Assembly: GCA_013368445.1 (NCBI GenBank)
Contig: JAACJO010000012.1
Span: 1,054,001-1,118,000 of the forward strand
Direction: 5' to 3'
DNA length: 64,000 nucleotides
DNA from: Leucocoprinus leucothites
Lineage: Eukaryota; Basidiomycota; Agaricomycetes; Agaricales; Agaricaceae
Shown here: piece after piece, positions 35,672 through 47,137 of the stretch
Layout of the letters: each line of letters begins with the position of its first letter
How positions within the stretch are numbered: the stretch's first letter is position 1
Position numbers and translations under genes: made by a program
Notes under the pieces: model-generated
What the model was told of the DNA's origin: nothing
Database searches by the model: none
The model's input: the letters and a program-made list of their open reading frames with translations, nothing else

Positions 35672-38600
35672 ATGGCTTCAGTCGCAGGCCGCAAAAAGTC
35701 CATAGTCTCCAGCGCAGGCCTCCACATCGACACTCCTGTCGCAAACAACACTCTCCTCAACAAGGCTGCTAACCAGTCCACCTCTCTCTACCAGCAATGC
35801 TCAGCCCTTCGTGCTCGCCTCCTCCGCATTCACGGCTTTGCCCACTATTTCCAACTCGCAGCAACCCCTGACTCCCGCCAATCCACTGACCCAGTAACCC
35901 AACTCTGGGACCTCTTCTCCATTGGCATCTCTCTTTGCTACATTTTCGACCAGCTCCCCGCTGACCCCGGCTTCCCCAAAATCAACCACTCCGAATACAA
36001 CCCAGATACCTACGACGCCAACCCAGACCGCGAGAAGAAGCATGCCATTGCTCTCTTTGCCATGCAGGTCCGTTCCAGCCAAGTCACTCAGGTTATTCCC
36101 GAGTGCGAGCCATTCACCGTCCGTGACATCTGGGACCGCGACTCCACAGACGGGCTGGTCAAGGTACGCCTCCGTCTCTTGTCCCCTTGCCTTTAAATTG
36201 CTCACATGTTTCCCCCAGGTCATTAACACCGTCACAGCTATTGTTGACCACCTTCCCGAGAGCGCCTTTGACTCCCCGCCCCCCTCCCCCCCTTCCATCC
36301 ACGCCAACGACTCCCTCGACTCCCTCTCCTCAGATACTTTCCCCCAGCCTGCAGACGCAAAGGAGGCAGCAAGGAATAACATCATCCGCGAGATTGTCGA
36401 GACGGAGCGCAAGTATGTGCAGGATCTCGAGACCATGCAGGTGCGACCATGCCGTATGTCATTTTCCGTCCAGCACTTTCTGACGCTTGCACAGAAATAC
36501 TCGAACGCGCTTGCCCAAGGCAATTTCATAGATCAAGATACTATTCACCTTCTATTTCCCAATCTTAACAAGCTCCTCAACTTTCAGCGCAAATTCCTTA
36601 TTCGCCTCGAGAGCACCGCAGAAGCCCCATGGCAGGACCAGCGCTGGGGTCTTCCTTTCATTGACAATGTGAGTCACCCCCACGTTCCCGCCTTGCATCA
36701 CCCGCTCAATTCCGGCATTAACAGGAGGATGACTTTGCTGTTTACGAGCCATACTGCGCCAACTACACCAATGCCTCTGAACTCATGCTGACACACGAGC
36801 AGAGTCTCATGGTGAGTCCCCCCCCATACATCACCTGTCTTACTCGTTCTGACTGTTGAATGTTCTCACTTCTGATTTGTCGCCCTGACAACCCACTCAT
36901 CTGTTCTTCCGTTTGTATTCCCTTGGTTTGTTTTCTACGGCCATTCCCGTCCTCAACACAAACATGTGCAAATAGCCTCTGAACCACTTGATCAACATTA
37001 AGGGCGAGCTGCCCGCCTTCCTTATCAAGCCAGTCCAACGCGTTTGCAAATATCCTCTTCTTCTTGACGTGCGTGTTTAATAATTCCTATTTTCATTCCA
37101 TTTATTCACCCCCACGCTATGTCAGTCATTAATCAAAACCCTCTCACCTGCGACTTATTCGCACTATGAAGAACTCAAGAGGGGTTCAGATGCCACTAAG
37201 CGCATCACCGATAAGATTAATGAAGCTCAGCGTCGCGCCGAAAACGACCAAACAGTCAAGAGTCTTTCCACACGAATTGACGATTGGAAGGGTCATCACC
37301 TAGAAAACTTTGGCGAGCTCCTTCTTGATGACATCTTTACTGTCACCAAGTCCGATATTGACCGGGAGTATCACGTCTTCCTCTTTGAGAAGATCATTCT
37401 CTGCTGTAAGGAGGTCCCTCCTGGTCAGCAAAATGGAAGCAAGAAAATGAGCAAGAACAACTCTCTCCTGAAGAAGCAGGCTAGCACGCCAACCCCTTTG
37501 AACGCCGTCGCCGCAGCCGCCGCTGGCACTTCTAATCAGCGACGGAACACCCCCCTCCTCTTGAAGGGTCGCATTTTCTTGGGCAATGTCACTCAGGCAG
37601 TCCCGTCACAACCCCGGATGTCGATCGGTACATTTCCAACCGCTATTACCATATATATGTTTTTTTTTTCTGATCAATCATCAGGTCCCGGAATGAACAC
37701 TCAATATTCGCTCGCTGTGTGGTGGAAGGGCGATGATGACCTTGAATACTTTACGCTCAAGTGCCGCAATGAGGAGCAAATGCGCAAGTGGGAGTCACAG
37801 ATCAACCGTCTGATCAAGGAAGCTGCCCAGCGCCGTGGTTCAGACCGAGGGCTCGCTCGTCTCAACAGCAAGATGGCGGCACCTTCGTCACGAGCCACTT
37901 CATCAACCGTTTCCATCGGCGCACCGTCCACCTATTCTTACAACTCGTCAACCTCCTATGGCAGCAGTTCAACGGCTTATACCGTAACCTCATCTGGTAG
38001 CAGCAAGACCTTGCGCAGCCAACCGTATGGTGGTAGCGGTTATGGTGGCCACGATTCTGTCAATGGATACCCAACTGGTCCATCTGGTTACCCGTACGAT
38101 AACGATGGTTTCATAGATGACGACGACTTTGAGGAATATCCCCCAGCTACGACTGGCGGTTACATGTCCTCGGGTCGCGGAACACCCATTATTCCCTCAA
38201 GGAAACTCAGTTCGCTCAGTATGCCCGCTGAACAGCGGGAAGCTGCTTATGATCAACGCACGAGAGCATATACGGAAGATGCTGGCGGTGCTACGATGGC
38301 TCAATGGCGAAATCAACATCAACAGGTTCCGATTCCCCCGCAGCAGCAGCTTGTCGCACATTCACCAGGTGGAACGCAGAGACCAATCACCTCTCGAACT
38401 CAGTCTGATGCAACGTTCAATGGACAGCCACAACGGCCACCATTACGGAGTCAGTTTAGCTCGTCCCGGCTTCGGACGGGGTACGAGGGTGGTGAATATA
38501 GAAATGGTCGCGCGCCAACACCCACGCACACCCATAGTCCATACCCACAACAGCAACCACAACAGCAATACCTCCCACAACCCGTACAACCCAGTCGATC

Positions 38601-39156
38601 AAGGAGTGCAAGCCAACCTAGTGCATATGTCGCGTCCAAGGCTGCTCCACCTCCGCTACCGACTAATGCCGTTAGTGTTGCCAACTCAAATTGGGCTTCG
38701 CGGGACCGTGATCGTGCCGGCAACAAACGCGGAAGTGGCTCTAGTCAATCGACTGGCGACAGTTCGGAGTATTCGCCAAACAGTTCATCCCCTATCACGC
38801 CGTTCGGCTCGAGCGAATCGTCATTAGGAGGTGTCGGTATCCATGCAAATGTGAACGGACATCAGAACGCTGGTGGTGTCCCGGTAGAGCCTCAGTCGCC
38901 GCCTGTAAAGGTTAAGGTACATTTCCATGAGGATATCTTTGTGATCCAGGTGCCGAGGTCGACGGAGTACAATGACTTGGTAGAGAAGGTTGGCAAGAAG
39001 ATTAGATTATGTGGGCCGAGGAGGGATGATGGTCCGCTGAGGGTCAAGTATAGAGATGAGGATGGTGATATGGTATCGCTTGGCTCAACAGAGGATGTGC
39101 AGATAGCATTTGAAGCGTACAGACCTGGTGGCCAGGTTACACTGTTCGTGACGTGA
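35672..39156 (+). CDS. CDC24: CDC24, guanine nucleotide exchange factor for Cdc42
   Basis: Predicted 1,013 residues from seven exons: 35672-36163, 36219-36440, 36495-36668, 36725-36811, 36976-37068, 37126-37627 and 37685-39156. Cdc24 activates Cdc42 at sites of polarised growth. An N-terminal calponin-homology-like (CDC24) domain (TQLWDLFSIGISLCYIFDQL) is followed by a DH domain (IIREIVETERKYVQDLETM, LPAFLIKPVQRVCKYPLLLD), a PH domain (YHVFLFEKIILCCKE to YFTLKCRNEEQMRKWESQI) and a long Ser/Pro/Gln-rich linker. It ends with a PB1 domain (VKVKVHFHEDIFVIQVP, KYRDEDGDMVSLGSTEDV) that would bind the Bem1 scaffold. The order is exactly that of fungal Cdc24. Intron 36812-36975 is long (164 bases) for this window. 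The start ATG sits in a good context (GCCATGG) at 35672. Confidence 0.96.
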
Positions 39157-40494
39157 GAGGGCTGGAGTATTCAACTCCCGTTAGCCCTTCTCTCCCCTTC
39201 ACCCTCTCTTTGACTTTGTCGGGAATATGCATATCGGTTCTCTTGATTGTTCTCTGTTTTTTCTCTTGATTTGATGACTCATTGGGCTTCATTTGTTTGG
39301 GCTGTCTCCTTTTGTTCACTCCTTCTACAACTTCGTTCGCTTCACGCATGCATTCATTTAAGTTGTCCTCTCCATTTTCTTTCAACCTCGGGCATTGTAC
39401 ATTCATTCACTCTTTAACACGGAATATCCATCCTCCCTCTTGCATTTCTTTTGCATACTCCCTGGATTAATTTGACAATCAAGTACCCTTCTTCCCTATG
39501 CATCCTTCCCGGCAGTCGTCAGCACACCCTCACCGCCTTACGATCACACACATTTGCACGTATTACACATCTTCTGAGGCCAACACGAGTCGGCGCTCAC
39601 CAAAACCCTTCGCCACCTCTGCGATACCGATCAACATACAAGCCACCGCATCCCGCATCCTCTGCTCAGCATTCGCATCTTTGAACTTAACCACGACAAT
39701 TCGAGGACATTCATACTCCGCATATACACAGAACAATATCGCACGCAATCCGACATAACTGCAGCATACATCACCTCCCCTGTTTGCCATACACACCTTT
39801 CCGTCCTATCGTCGTGTATCAATTGCCAACTCTTTGTCTTTGTTTAAAGATTCGAAAGTTTATATCTCGTCGCTCCACCACCCTTATCTTCGCTGATTGT
39901 GTCTGGCTTATATTTTATCTTAGCCTCCCTCTATCCTTAGTCGCTCATTGTATTCCAACCTGGTCCTCTCGTTCCCTCGCCGTCTCTCCTCTCCTCTCAT
40001 ATGCTTCCATCCTAAATTCCCTATGATCCTTTCTAGTTCACTTTTTTTTTTCTAGCTGTGACATATTACGACATTCGTTTTGTATTTACTCTCTCATTTC
40101 ATCGCACGGCACGCACGCGCGGCTTTTTATGGTCTTTTCGTCATCCTTATCTCTGCCTCGTTTGTTTCCTTTGGTCGAACTCGATTCTTTTCTCTTGTCT
40201 CATTTGGTCAGTCTCTCTTCCGCCTTTTTCGATTTTTTTGTCAGCCTCTTTTTCCCCCCCGCTTTTCCTGGAAATTTATTTGTTTGTTGGTACGTACATA
40301 CGCATACATGCCATGCATACTTATGACCTCTCGCTTCTCGCGACAAAAAAGAAAGTAAAAGTGGGATTCGGGTATTTACTTATATTGATTGTGTGTATCA
40401 TATAAACACACATTTGTCGCTTTTTGGCGTCGTATATAATATAGACAAAAAATTCGAGAAAATTCCTGTGTGAGATGAGGATGAAAAGTGATTC
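39157..40494. other. Pyrimidine-rich 3' flank of CDC24
   Basis: For about 1.1 kb (39170-40300) the plus strand is strongly C/T-rich, with T-runs (near 40042-40051) and repeated TCTC/CTTT blocks. The stretch is open in several frames only because pyrimidine tracts avoid stop codons; the translations are low-complexity and not protein-like. It may include the CDC24 3' untranslated region and part of another promoter. Confidence 0.45.
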
Positions 40495-40774
40495 CTACAG
40501 CTTGTTTTCCTCGACCACGAGATCACCAACCCACCGGTTCAAGTCGAACTCGTAAATCGGTTCGCCTCGAATCCAGCCAGTGATCTCGACATTCGGCCAT
40601 CTTCCGAATACAGACTTGGTTGTCCTCTTGTCCTTCCTCCGTTGCGAGGGAAGTGTGTAACTGAACCTTTATTTGGGATCTGTGTATTAATGTCATGGTC
40701 AAGAGCGCCGAGGCCAGACCGGGCTTGGGTGCAGGTAACTTGACCAGGGTTATTTGAGAAAGAGAACCCGACAT
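40495..40774 (-). CDS. Small unknown two-exon gene, 68 residues
   Basis: I do not recognise the family, but the exon pair is coherent. An ATG at 40772-40774 starts MSGSLSQITLVK. After a 73-base intron (40739-40667) the second exon reads FSYTLPSQRRKDKRTTKSVF, then GRWPNVEITGWIRGEPIYEF, and ends WVGDLVVEENKL with TAG at 40495-40497. The join completes an AAG codon and the total is a multiple of three. The second exon has the mixed charged and aromatic composition of a folded domain, and its frame is closed by a stop just upstream of the acceptor. The donor GTTACC is weak, so exon 1 could differ. No signal peptide or membrane segment is visible. The product may be a small nuclear or cytosolic protein. 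Confidence 0.5.
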
Positions 40775-41976
40775 GACATATGACACAACGTCTCGTACCT
40801 ACGTACCTACCACAGACTGTCGAGTTGCAAAGCTACACGGGGGCCGGTCGTTTCTCAATATCTCAACGACGAAATGTGAAGTGATGTCATAGACGCTGCG
40901 CAGTGATGCTATGATTCGCAGCGCTGAAAAGTGTATGTGCTTATCGCCGTCAATTCAAGGTACTCCATTTATCCTCAGGTTGTCAAATATGCTTTGTATT
41001 CAAGTTGATGGTCCAGGCCCCAAAGTTACGAGCGACGCCTGACGCAGTCAACGCGGCTCACCCCTTGGACCATTTCTTTTTTCCCCAGATTTCAACGCTC
41101 GACCTGTATTCCGAGCAATTCCGTGGCTTCGACGAGTTCGCTGGTAAGTATGGGCTGCATCTACCCTCTTCTACGCGACCCTGATCGTCGTTGGAGCATA
41201 CTAAGTTGTCTAGAAGACATTGAGTGAGCGAAATACGCCTCTGACTATGGCTTTTTCTAGTCAAGTCTCGAAGACCTGATTGAGGGACTATGACGCCACA
41301 TAACTAGGTATAGTCTAATCGACTTCTCAAAATCTGGTCTTTTGGCATGGTTGGTTATTAGAAGTGGTTCTCGAAGCGAATTGTGCATTCAATGAGCTTT
41401 GACAGTTTAAATTATTGTGGCTAGCATAGCCTTTGTTGGTTATCTCGACGTCTAGTATCCCATATCGATATGCCGTGGAGATCTAAGCGAGAGACAGAAC
41501 GCCCTACTACTAGGTGTAGTGCGGTTCTAAGTATAATAGTCATTTCTACCCGCCGGGACGACAATTTCTTGACATGAGTGACGTGAAAAATTAGCGCTTT
41601 TTGCGCGGTGCCGAGGTGATATTATCCTTGGGCGCGATCACACACACTTTTTTTTGCACAAAGCCTATGTATGGGTGGCAAGTACATGATGGTTGCTATT
41701 GATTGTGCGCGACAAAGTGTCCCCATATATGAACAAGAGATTGCAACACAATACACCGAGACACTGAGACCCAAAAGTAAGCTGCAAAGGGACAAACAAA
41801 ATGAGTACAAGGGGTTTAGAGTGTTCTATGATATAGATCATTTATAGATTCTACAAATCTAACTATCAATCTATCAAACAATGTGACTGGCAGGCACGTA
41901 AGGTCACGAACAAAATTCTAGATGTCACAGGTGGCGAACATCCGTTTAGATTATCAGAAAACATCCAGTAAAGCGG
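40775..41976. other. Intergenic, 1.2 kb
   Basis: No gene is supported. Two near-identical dodecamers (ACTAGGTATAGT near 41305 and ACTAGGTGTAGT near 41511) occur 200 bases apart, with no other matching flank that I can see. Confidence 0.35.
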
Positions 41977-44900
41977 CTAGAGCGCATCAGGTGAAATGTC
42001 GCCAAGAGTATTGAGTTCAACACCGCTGAACACGCTATAGGCTGACTTGGGTTCGTCGTCGACCGCAGACTGAGGATCAATCGTCTCCTGTAAAGTGGCT
42101 GTTTGTCAGAAAAGAGTAAAGATATTGAAAATTGTACAAGGACGTACGTCAAAGTAATGATGAAGAACACTACGAGGAGCTGTATAACTCGCAGATCAGA
42201 AAGAGGACCACAAGTTCGGGACAATTGAGCTGGCTCACTTTTAGGTGTCCTGGGCAACCGGCAGCTAACGCCACTCTGGAGAATATGGTACGCAACAAGA
42301 CCAGACCTATAGAAATATACGGCATCATTCCCACTGCCCATAGAGGTACAAGTATTTTGACCTACCATCCAGTTTGGTGTGAGGCACCTAATCCCTTGCC
42401 GGAATCGGCATGGAAGAACTGGTAATATGTGTGGTCTCGTTAGTTCTATAATGGGGGACTAAGAACAAGAAGTACCTCGTAGAACCAGACATAGTCACGG
42501 AAATGAGGGTCATAGTCCAGCTTCGAGTTCCCTCCGTTCGTTGCTCTGTGACCCTCCAGGTCACGCCCAAAGATGTGAATGATACGGTGCTGTATTTCTT
42601 CGGCGACAGAGGCAAGATTCATATAGTAGCCGCTACCGGTGGGACACTCGACCTGCATTATAAAACGTCAGTGTCAGTAATCGACTGAAAAGGGGGGGAG
42701 CCTCACCTGGAGATCGTCACCATAGTATTGATAGAACCTTTGGAGGCTTTCAATGAGAATAAAGTTTGTCGCAAGCCCTGCAAAAGGCGGATATTAGAAT
42801 GTGAAACAGGAAAGACGATAGCTATTCACAGATGGGCCCTCTCCAATTAGAATTGCCTCCAAACATTCCTGAAAGGGAGTCGCCGGGCCAATAGGGTACT
42901 TCATGGCGTTGTCCATGAACATCCATTCCCCAGGGCTGCTCTTTGTGTTTCTTTGATAACCTGAAATGGTTTCAATAGTTGGAAGCAAGTGTCCATCTAA
43001 GTTTTACATGACTCACGAGCGAATGCCGTGTTCACTCAAGAATTCGTCTTCATCCAACATCTTCTCCAGGATTTTGACAAGCCGCTCCTTACTGGCCAAA
43101 GCCAATAGTCTCCGTTGCCCCTTACCGGCAACTAGGATCGAATCAGCGATTGAGCCAGAAACCTCGGCACAAAATCCCACCTTTCATATTGGCCATATTC
43201 CTATTGGCCATTTCGGACCTGTTATTGAGGAACCACTCCACCCGCTTTTTGAATCCCGGGAGTCTGTTCATCACAGCTGGTTCAAGAACAAGAGTCGCGT
43301 AAAGTGGTATCAGGCCGACCAGACTCCTAACAGGCAGCTGCATGCCGTGGCCGTCCTCAAAGTCAATAGCATCGTAATACATCCCGTCCTGCTCATTCCA
43401 AAGACTAAACTCGCTGTCTCCTTCTCTGTACGTCATGGCATCAGCGATGAAGATGAAATGCTATAGATTGGGTGGTGAGAGTGCCAAGGAAACGGGAAGT
43501 TTGAGAAAAGCAACCGAAATCCATGATTAGCGATTCCTACACACTGAATCGCACGGGAAGCAAGAACATACCTCGAAGAATTTCGAAGCGATGTCTTCAT
43601 ATACAGGGTTGTGCTTCGCCAACTCTAAAGCCATGTTTAACCTGACAAAGGTGTGATCAGAAAAACTTGATGAGAGAGTGAGGAGTTAATGTACATGTTC
43701 AGACAGTAGAATGCCATCCATGCCGTCCCATCGGCTTGACGTAGCGTTCCACCAGTGGGAAGAGGCTCCGATCTATTGAATACACCAATGTTATCCAGTC
43801 CCAGAAAACCTCCTTCAAACACGTTATTTCCGCCCTGATCCTTTCGGTTAACCCACCTGGATTGCGAGCATGAGAGCCAAACCAAAAGTAAGATGCAACA
43901 AGCGTACCATGTAAAGTTCAGTAGAAGCTTCTGGAAGACACGCTCAAGGAAGGGAACATCCTCTCGTCCGAACAGCTTACGTTCGATCTTGAATACTCGG
44001 AAAGTGGCCCTTGAAGAGTGTTAGTCTCAAACATAACCATATGCCGGAATACGTACCATGCATGAACAGGAGGGTTGACGTCGCTAAAGTTCCATTCATA
44101 GGCGGGAATTTGACCGTCAGGCTTCATGTACCATTCTCGAGTAAGCAAGTCCAGTTGCTTCTTTGCAAACGAAGGATCCACAACGGCCAAGGGTATGCAG
44201 TGGAAGGCAGTATCCCAAGCGGCGAAAAAGGGGTATTCCCACCTGCAAAGAATGTTAAGATCGCCCAAGGTAGAGCGCTTGAGAGCACGGACTTATCGGG
44301 CATTGACAGGATATCTTCTATGTGGAGGTGAGGCCAATTCTAGCATGGCGATTGAATCAAAAGGAAGAGAAGAGAGATAGAAAATACTCACCTTATTTCT
44401 GACCCGTTTTCTCTCCGGAGGTGGAGGCGGTTGAGCTGGGTCACCTTCCAGCCACTCCTTCTGAATAAATCGATAAAATTGTTTCGTCCACAACATGCCG
44501 CCCAAAGCTTGTCTCATGACCTGCTTCAAGTCATCACTTATTGGGCCAAACACCAGAGCGTTGTAGAACTCGTCTGCTTCCTGTCTTCGCTCTTCGATCG
44601 CATCATCGAAGAGAACCTCGTCCTCCAAACTAGGATCGCGGCCAATTCGAGTAGGAGTCAGCTTCAGCCTGACAACGGCACAACCGCCATGCCCAGGAAC
44701 ATTCTCAAAGACGTAATGAGCGGCAGCCTTCGTACCCTTCTTCTCTGGGTTGACATAGTGTTCTGTCGGTGGGAAAGGGGTGCAAGGGCCTTGCTCAGGG
44801 TCCGCGGTTTCTTGTTCTTGGCCCCCATAGATCGAAGCTGTACGTGAACGAATCTTGTGCGTGAAAAAATCCTCCTTTTCTGTTTCCTTAGAGGGAGGTT

Positions 44901-46339
44901 GGTGGCTGGGAATGATGTGATCATGGAATGCATCCTTCACGTATGGTGAAGTGTTCGTTCCGCCGTACAACCGACTGAAGTTGGTATCGTTCTCCGTGAA
45001 CAGTAGTTCGGGATCAACAGATTCGATGCCAGAATCTTCGTCAAAGTTATTCGTAGGCCCGACAGGAGGAGGTGAAGGTAAGCAGTAAAGATGTGTTTTG
45101 CCAAGAGTAGGGTGGCGTGCAGTCACTGTATTGATGTTGTCCTTACCCCTGACTGAGCCAGTCAGGCTCGGCATAGGGGGTTTCTCGAGCGGCCATGACC
45201 AGGTATTGGGAAACCACAGCTGAGGTATGATGTGTAACGTCGCTGGGTCAGGTCCACGATTATAAGAGGTAATTCGAACATAGATATCGTCCGGTTTCTG
45301 TTCATCCTTTGCGTACTAAGAGGGAAACCAGATCAACCCAGGACTTGGATCATCAAATCAACAGGGAGGGCACACCTCGACGAAAACATCCCAGTATCGA
45401 TCTTCATCAAACGCATCGGTGTCCAGGATTTCATATTCAGAGACAGTCCGATCGCGACACTGGTTCTCTGCGACAAGCTCCTCATACGGAAACCTCTTCT
45501 GTGGATACTTGTACAAGAACTTCATATACGAGTGGGTGGGCGTCGAATCAAGATAGTAATACAACTCCTTGACGTCTTCACCATGATTTCCTTGATGGCC
45601 AGTAACGCCAAACAAACGCTCCTTGAGAATAGGGTCCTGTCCATTCCAAAGCGAAAGCCCAAAGCAAAGCCGCTGGTGATTATCCGAAATCCCAGCTATA
45701 CCATCTTCGCCCCAGCGATAAGCCCTCGATCTCGCATGTTCATGCGGAAAATGACTCCACGCATCTCCGTTTGCAGAGTAATCTTCTCTTACAGTCGCCT
45801 ACAAACATAATCATCAGTCCACAATTTCCAACTGAATAGCATTGAACTGAATGAATGAAGCCCACCCATTGTCTGTCACTCAAATACGGTCCCCACCTCT
45901 TCCAATGTTTCTCTCTCTTATCATCCTGTCGCAACCGATACCTCTCAGCACCTTTATACTCCGTACCCAGTTTCGCCGCCAACCTCTGCCGAAACGGCAC
46001 ACTCTCCATCACCGCCTCCTCAACATCTTCACCATCACCATCAACAGCATCCCCATCTTCATCATTAGAGCCACCTTGTTTCTCGATGGCTTTGGGTGAT
46101 GGATCAGATGTCGGCTTCTTGGGTAGAGGTGCTGGTGCTCCCTTCGGTTTTGGGATGATAAGGGTCAACCCAGGTCCTTGGCTACTTGTGTTTGCATTGA
46201 CAGCAGCAGCATCACCACTGCTGCCATCGCCACCGGTAGCAGCTCCACCTTCGTTTATCTGAGAGTCACTCGGCACGTCTTCTCCCACCCCGGTCCCAAA
46301 GATCTTCTGTTGTACTTTCTTTATACCAGAGGTTGCCAT
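41977..46339 (-). CDS. MGH1-like / GH63-related glucosidase family protein (yeast YMR196W type)
   Basis: A protein of about 1,000 residues or more whose core matches the glycosidase family that includes yeast YMR196W and bacterial mannosylglycerate hydrolase-like enzymes, an (alpha/alpha)6 fold related to GH63. After an acidic, Gly/Ala-rich leader (about 110 residues) come [100 protein letters not shown] and, near the end, SHQTGWTGLVA. The Asp in AAWDTAF and acidic residues near the C-terminal block are the likely catalytic pair by analogy. There is no signal peptide or transmembrane helix, unlike ER glucosidase I (MOGS), which argues for a cytosolic enzyme. About twelve introns. The stop is at 41977-41979 (ending GDISPDAL). 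The substrate is unknown. Confidence 0.82.
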
Positions 46340-47137
46340 CGAGCGCTATCAAGTGCTCCAAGCGACTCTGCTTTTGGGTTAGTATGTCGAGTGGAGGTTG
46401 GATTAGAGAAAATGGCTTCTCTTGTTTGGGAACAGGGTAGAGTTTAGCGGTTATCAGGCTTCGTTCGGTCCAGAAGGGACCCCAGTGGCGACGCGTCTGT
46501 GACGACATGGATAGTCACGTGGTGATCAGATAAATTAAGTACTTCGGGTATATAGATATTACTACGGGACTTGGGTAGCTACCGTCCAATGTGAGAAAGT
46601 CCAAAGAGAAAGGAGGTAAAACGAGTGGAAGTGGGAGCGAACGAATACGTTGCCACATTAAGACAACAACCATGACATACATTACGACGAGTATTCATGA
46701 ACAGTGTGAAGAAAAAGGAGAAGGTTAAATTGATGTTTGATGTGAGAAGAGATAGCGCTGTCGATGCATGTAACTACTTAACTACGTATACGTGTGCGTG
46801 TGCGTATGTGCGTGATAGAAAGAAAACCCCAGAACGAAAGAATAAAAACCAATTGTGAGGAGGAAAGAAAGAAACTAATAATTAAGGAACGAGCCAGGGG
46901 ACGGGACAGAGATAGAAACAGAGAAACGATTGCGGAAACCTTGTTGAGAGGGGTATGATAGTAAGATGCAGAGATAGAACCAATAACTGTCAAGGTCACC
47001 ATGAACACCTGTCAGCACTCCCGTCAAGTAGAGGGATACAAATCAACTCACCAAAAGAAAAAACCCTAAACACAGACTGAGATTTGGATATGAACAGTTC
47101 ATGGCCAGCAAGACCGTTCATAGTCTCAACAAGACAC
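46340..47137. other. Intergenic, 0.8 kb
   Basis: The promoter of the glucosidase gene and the 3' end of the RhoGAP gene. A short (GT/GC)n-like stretch lies near 46785-46815. I see no gene. Confidence 0.4.

Noticed and set aside
39451..40405. Several overlapping ORFs of 60-115 residues in the pyrimidine tract
   Set aside because: Open only because C/T-rich sequence rarely forms stop codons; translations are Ser/Phe/Leu/Pro low complexity.
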